From assembly GCF_000214175.1 (NCBI RefSeq), contig NC_015564.1:3410001-3474000 (forward strand): 64,000 nt of DNA, in the 5' to 3' direction. Positions 62,216-64,000 of the stretch are shown here, in pieces. The position numbers were made by a program, and so were the translations under genes. Under the pieces are notes generated by a model. The model did not search any database. It was not told the origin of the DNA and was given only the letters and a program-made list of their open reading frames with translations. How positions within the stretch are numbered: position 1 is the stretch's first letter; each line of letters begins with the position of its first letter. The DNA comes from Hoyosella subflava DQS3-9A1. Lineage in GTDB: Bacteria > Actinomycetota > Actinomycetes > Mycobacteriales > Mycobacteriaceae.

Positions 62216-63403
62216 ATGAACTTGCTCAGTTTCCTTGCCGTGCTTACTGCTTTGTGCCTTGGCTGCCTCCTAGGCTGGCTGCTGCATGCCGCACGAGATG
62301 GTGCGCGCGCAGCATCGGCGGAGGCGCAGCTGCGCGCAATGCACGATTCAGAGCGGCTCCTTCGGGAAGCGCTCACCGCCGCGAACGAGGACTCGGCGCG
62401 TCGTCACTCCGGCGCTCTCAATGAACAGGTTTCCAACGTCGTGACGCCGTTGCGTGAAGCAGTAGGCACGCTGGCCGAACAAGTTCGGCAGGTTGAACGC
62501 AGCCGGATCAGTGCGTACTCCGGACTTATGGAGCAGGTGGCGGGTATGAGTAGGACGTCGCAAGCACTTTCGGCACAGACGGGGCAGCTGGTGCAGGCGC
62601 TGCGGGCGCCGCAAGTGCGCGGACGATGGGGCGAACTCCAGCTCGAGCGCGTCGTTGAGCTCGCCGGTATGCGCGAGCATTGTGACTTCACAACACAGGC
62701 GCACACTACGCACGACGGCAATGACGGAGTGCGGGCCGTACGACCCGACCTTCTCGTCCATTTGGCAGGCGGCAAGAATGTCGTGGTTGACGCAAAGGTT
62801 CCGTTCGCTGCCTTCCTCGACGCGACCGAGGCACAGTCCGATGAAGCCCGTGCGGGTCACCTGAAGCGTCACGCAAGTCAACTCCGCGCACATGTCGATC
62901 AGCTCTCGGCAAAAGCGTATTGGACAGCTTTCTCGCCGTCTCCCGAGTTTGTCGTGCTCTTCGTTCCAGGGGATCCCTTCCTCGACGCTGCGCTGGGCGC
63001 TGACTCAGAACTGCTCGAGTACGCATTCTCCCGCAATGTTGTGCTCGCCACCCCGACGAGTCTGATTGCACTGCTACGAACGGTCGCCCATACGTGGCGG
63101 CAGGAGGCGCTGTCCCGGGACGCCGCGAAAATCCACACGCTCGGTGCCGAGTTGTACAACCGGCTAGGTGTGCTCGCGAATCACATGGACCGCCTTGGTG
63201 GGCAACTGGGCAAGAGCGTCGAATCATTCAATTCAACCGTGGCCTCCATGGAGTCCCGCGTACTGGTGACGGCACGCAAGCTTCATGAGCTTCCGGCATT
63301 TGACACCGAGCCTCCGACCGTTGACACGGTCGATCTCTGGCCTCGAGGTATCGCGCACACTGAGATTTACGCGACTCGAAGCCGTGAGAGTGAGGCCAGC
63401 TAA
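62216..63403 (+). CDS. rmuC: RmuC-family DNA recombination protein
   Basis: 395-aa protein with an N-terminal TM helix (MNLLSFLAVLTALCLGCLLGWLL), a coiled-coil region (about 30-130), and the RmuC nuclease-like core: LRAPQVRGRWGELQLERVVELAGM, RPDLLVHLAGGKNVVVDAKVPF with Asp and Lys of a PD-(D/E)xK-like site, and FVPGDPFLDAALGADSELLEYAF. RmuC limits inversions at short inverted repeats. It stands next to sbcCD, a fitting functional neighbour. ATG 62216 is chosen because it opens the TM helix. Confidence 0.9.
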   Translation: MNLLSFLAVLTALCLGCLLGWLLHAARDGARAASAEAQLRAMHDSERLLREALTAANEDSARRHSGALNEQVSNVVTPLREAVGTLAEQVRQVERSRISAYSGLMEQVAGMSRTSQALSAQTGQLVQALRAPQVRGRWGELQLERVVELAGMREHCDFTTQAHTTHDGNDGVRAVRPDLLVHLAGGKNVVVDAKVPFAAFLDATEAQSDEARAGHLKRHASQLRAHVDQLSAKAYWTAFSPSPEFVVLFVPGDPFLDAALGADSELLEYAFSRNVVLATPTSLIALLRTVAHTWRQEALSRDAAKIHTLGAELYNRLGVLANHMDRLGGQLGKSVESFNSTVASMESRVLVTARKLHELPAFDTEPPTVDTVDLWPRGIAHTEIYATRSRESEAS

Positions 63404-63426
63404 CGATATGCCGGTATGGTGCGGTT

Positions 63427-64000
63427 GTGCCTGATCGACGATCCACTTCCCTGGGAGTCCCAACAGAGCTGCGGTCAGCATCGGCCAGCCGCGTAGGCGT
63501 GGCTTGGTGGATGGCCATCGTGATCGCTCTGGGCCTTTCGGCTGTCGGCTTCGCAATTGATGCAATGCGGGGCGACGAGTTGACGCTGGTATTCAGCGTC
63601 TTCTATTTCGCGGGATGCGTCGCGGCCGTGCTGGCGGTTCAGCAACGAGCTCTGTTCACAGCCATCGTGCAGCCGCCGCTCATACTCTTCGTCGGTGTGC
63701 CGCTCGCCTATCAGCTGCTGGTGCCCGAAAGCCCTGGTGGGCTGCGGACACGCATCATTGATCTCGTGCTGCCTCTGGTGACACGCTTTCCGCTCATGCT
63801 TCTCACTGCCGCCGTCGTCCTCGTCATCGGTGGTATACGGCTGTTCCTCAGCAACAAGCGATCCGCTCCGGCCCGTTCGCAGCGTCCACGGCGTGCAGCC
63901 ACTACGCCTCGCCGGTCGGATGGCCCTGCTGCGACGCAACCCGGACGTCAGCCTGTGAGTTCCACCGAAATGCGTACTCCTCGAACTAGCCCACAAGACT
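63427..64000 (+). CDS. DUF6542-type membrane protein, 3' end cut by window edge
   Basis: 191 codons from a GTG at 63427, running off the right edge. It starts PDRRSTSLGVPTELRSASAS and has three to four TM helices (about 25-45, 55-75, 80-98, 117-137), followed by a basic Arg/Pro/Thr-rich cytosolic tail (NKRSAPARSQRPRRAATTPR). Layout and position near ychF/rmuC resemble Rv1111c. Function unknown. Confidence 0.75.
   Translation, partial: MPDRRSTSLGVPTELRSASASRVGVAWWMAIVIALGLSAVGFAIDAMRGDELTLVFSVFYFAGCVAAVLAVQQRALFTAIVQPPLILFVGVPLAYQLLVPESPGGLRTRIIDLVLPLVTRFPLMLLTAAVVLVIGGIRLFLSNKRSAPARSQRPRRAATTPRRSDGPAATQPGRQPVSSTEMRTPRTSPQD

Noticed and set aside
1-64000. CRISPR arrays, tRNA/rRNA genes, transposases, phage or known defence genes
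   Set aside because: Read through both strands without finding spaced direct repeats, cloverleaf-like genes, IS termini with transposase, or defence signature domains.

Overview
The window is a stretch of core chromosome from a high-GC actinobacterium of the order Mycobacteriales. The basis is gene content typical of that group: gpgS, pimE, mshB, lpqW, fbiC, fadD36, a sigE-rseA-htrA-tatB cluster, dapC-fdxC and a DUF3117 gene. Gene order also runs largely collinear, as I remember it, with Mycobacterium tuberculosis H37Rv genes descending from about Rv1230c to Rv1111c. Differences from Mycobacterium (no PE/PPE genes, inserted transport operons, a metPS pair, tandem LOG genes) suggest a Rhodococcus- or Hoyosella-like relative, but the genus cannot be fixed from the sequence alone. 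I see no rRNA, tRNA, CRISPR array, transposase, integrase or prophage.

Layout. 1-8 kb: malic enzyme (cut by the left edge), a PHP phosphoesterase, SUFU and stress proteins, a secreted lytic transglycosylase, the Fe-S carrier Mrp and an esterase. 7.7-13.2 kb: the extracytoplasmic stress cluster tatB-htrA-rseA-sigE, a divergent O-methyltransferase and glgC. 13.2-21.5 kb: an rRNA-methyltransferase-like gene, an M17 aminopeptidase, DUF3117, and a tight minus-strand series marR-LOG-LOG-K+ channel-folP2-gpgS-DivIVA-tagA, with an MMPL transporter divergent from marR. 23.7-30.6 kb: lysine/meso-DAP genes dapE, dapD and dapC, plus fdxC, an amino-acid permease and fadD36. 30.8-41.6 kb: fbiC (F420), two PH-domain membrane proteins, mshB (mycothiol), lpqW, typA and a Cys-rich basic small protein. 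41.6-47.5 kb: a ThiBPQ-type ABC operon ending in mutT2, phhB and a secreted protein. 47.7-54.6 kb: metP-metS, an egtE-like gene overlapping pimE, a sirtuin, a PspC protein, a DinB2-like polymerase and a flavin/F420 oxidoreductase. 54.7-64 kb: ychF, a cupredoxin lipoprotein, an AI-2E-type permease, sbcCD, rmuC and a DUF6542 membrane protein (cut by the right edge).

Functional themes are envelope biogenesis and its stress control (LpqW, PimE, GpgS, SigE/HtrA, lytic transglycosylase), redox cofactors (mycothiol, F420, possibly ergothioneine), DAP synthesis, and DNA repair (SbcCD, DinB, TagA, MutT2, RmuC). Genes are densely packed with many 4-bp start/stop overlaps.

No unmistakable new defence or mobile system is visible. 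The best leads are: the marR-led operon joining two LOG enzymes and a K+ channel to glucosylglycerate/DNA-repair genes with a matching operator in front of an MMPL exporter; several unannotated small proteins (29, 45 and 51 aa); a 22-bp perfect palindrome plus an iron-box-like site before a Cys-rich 58-aa protein; and a near-perfect 23-bp-stem hairpin before the PPOX gene.
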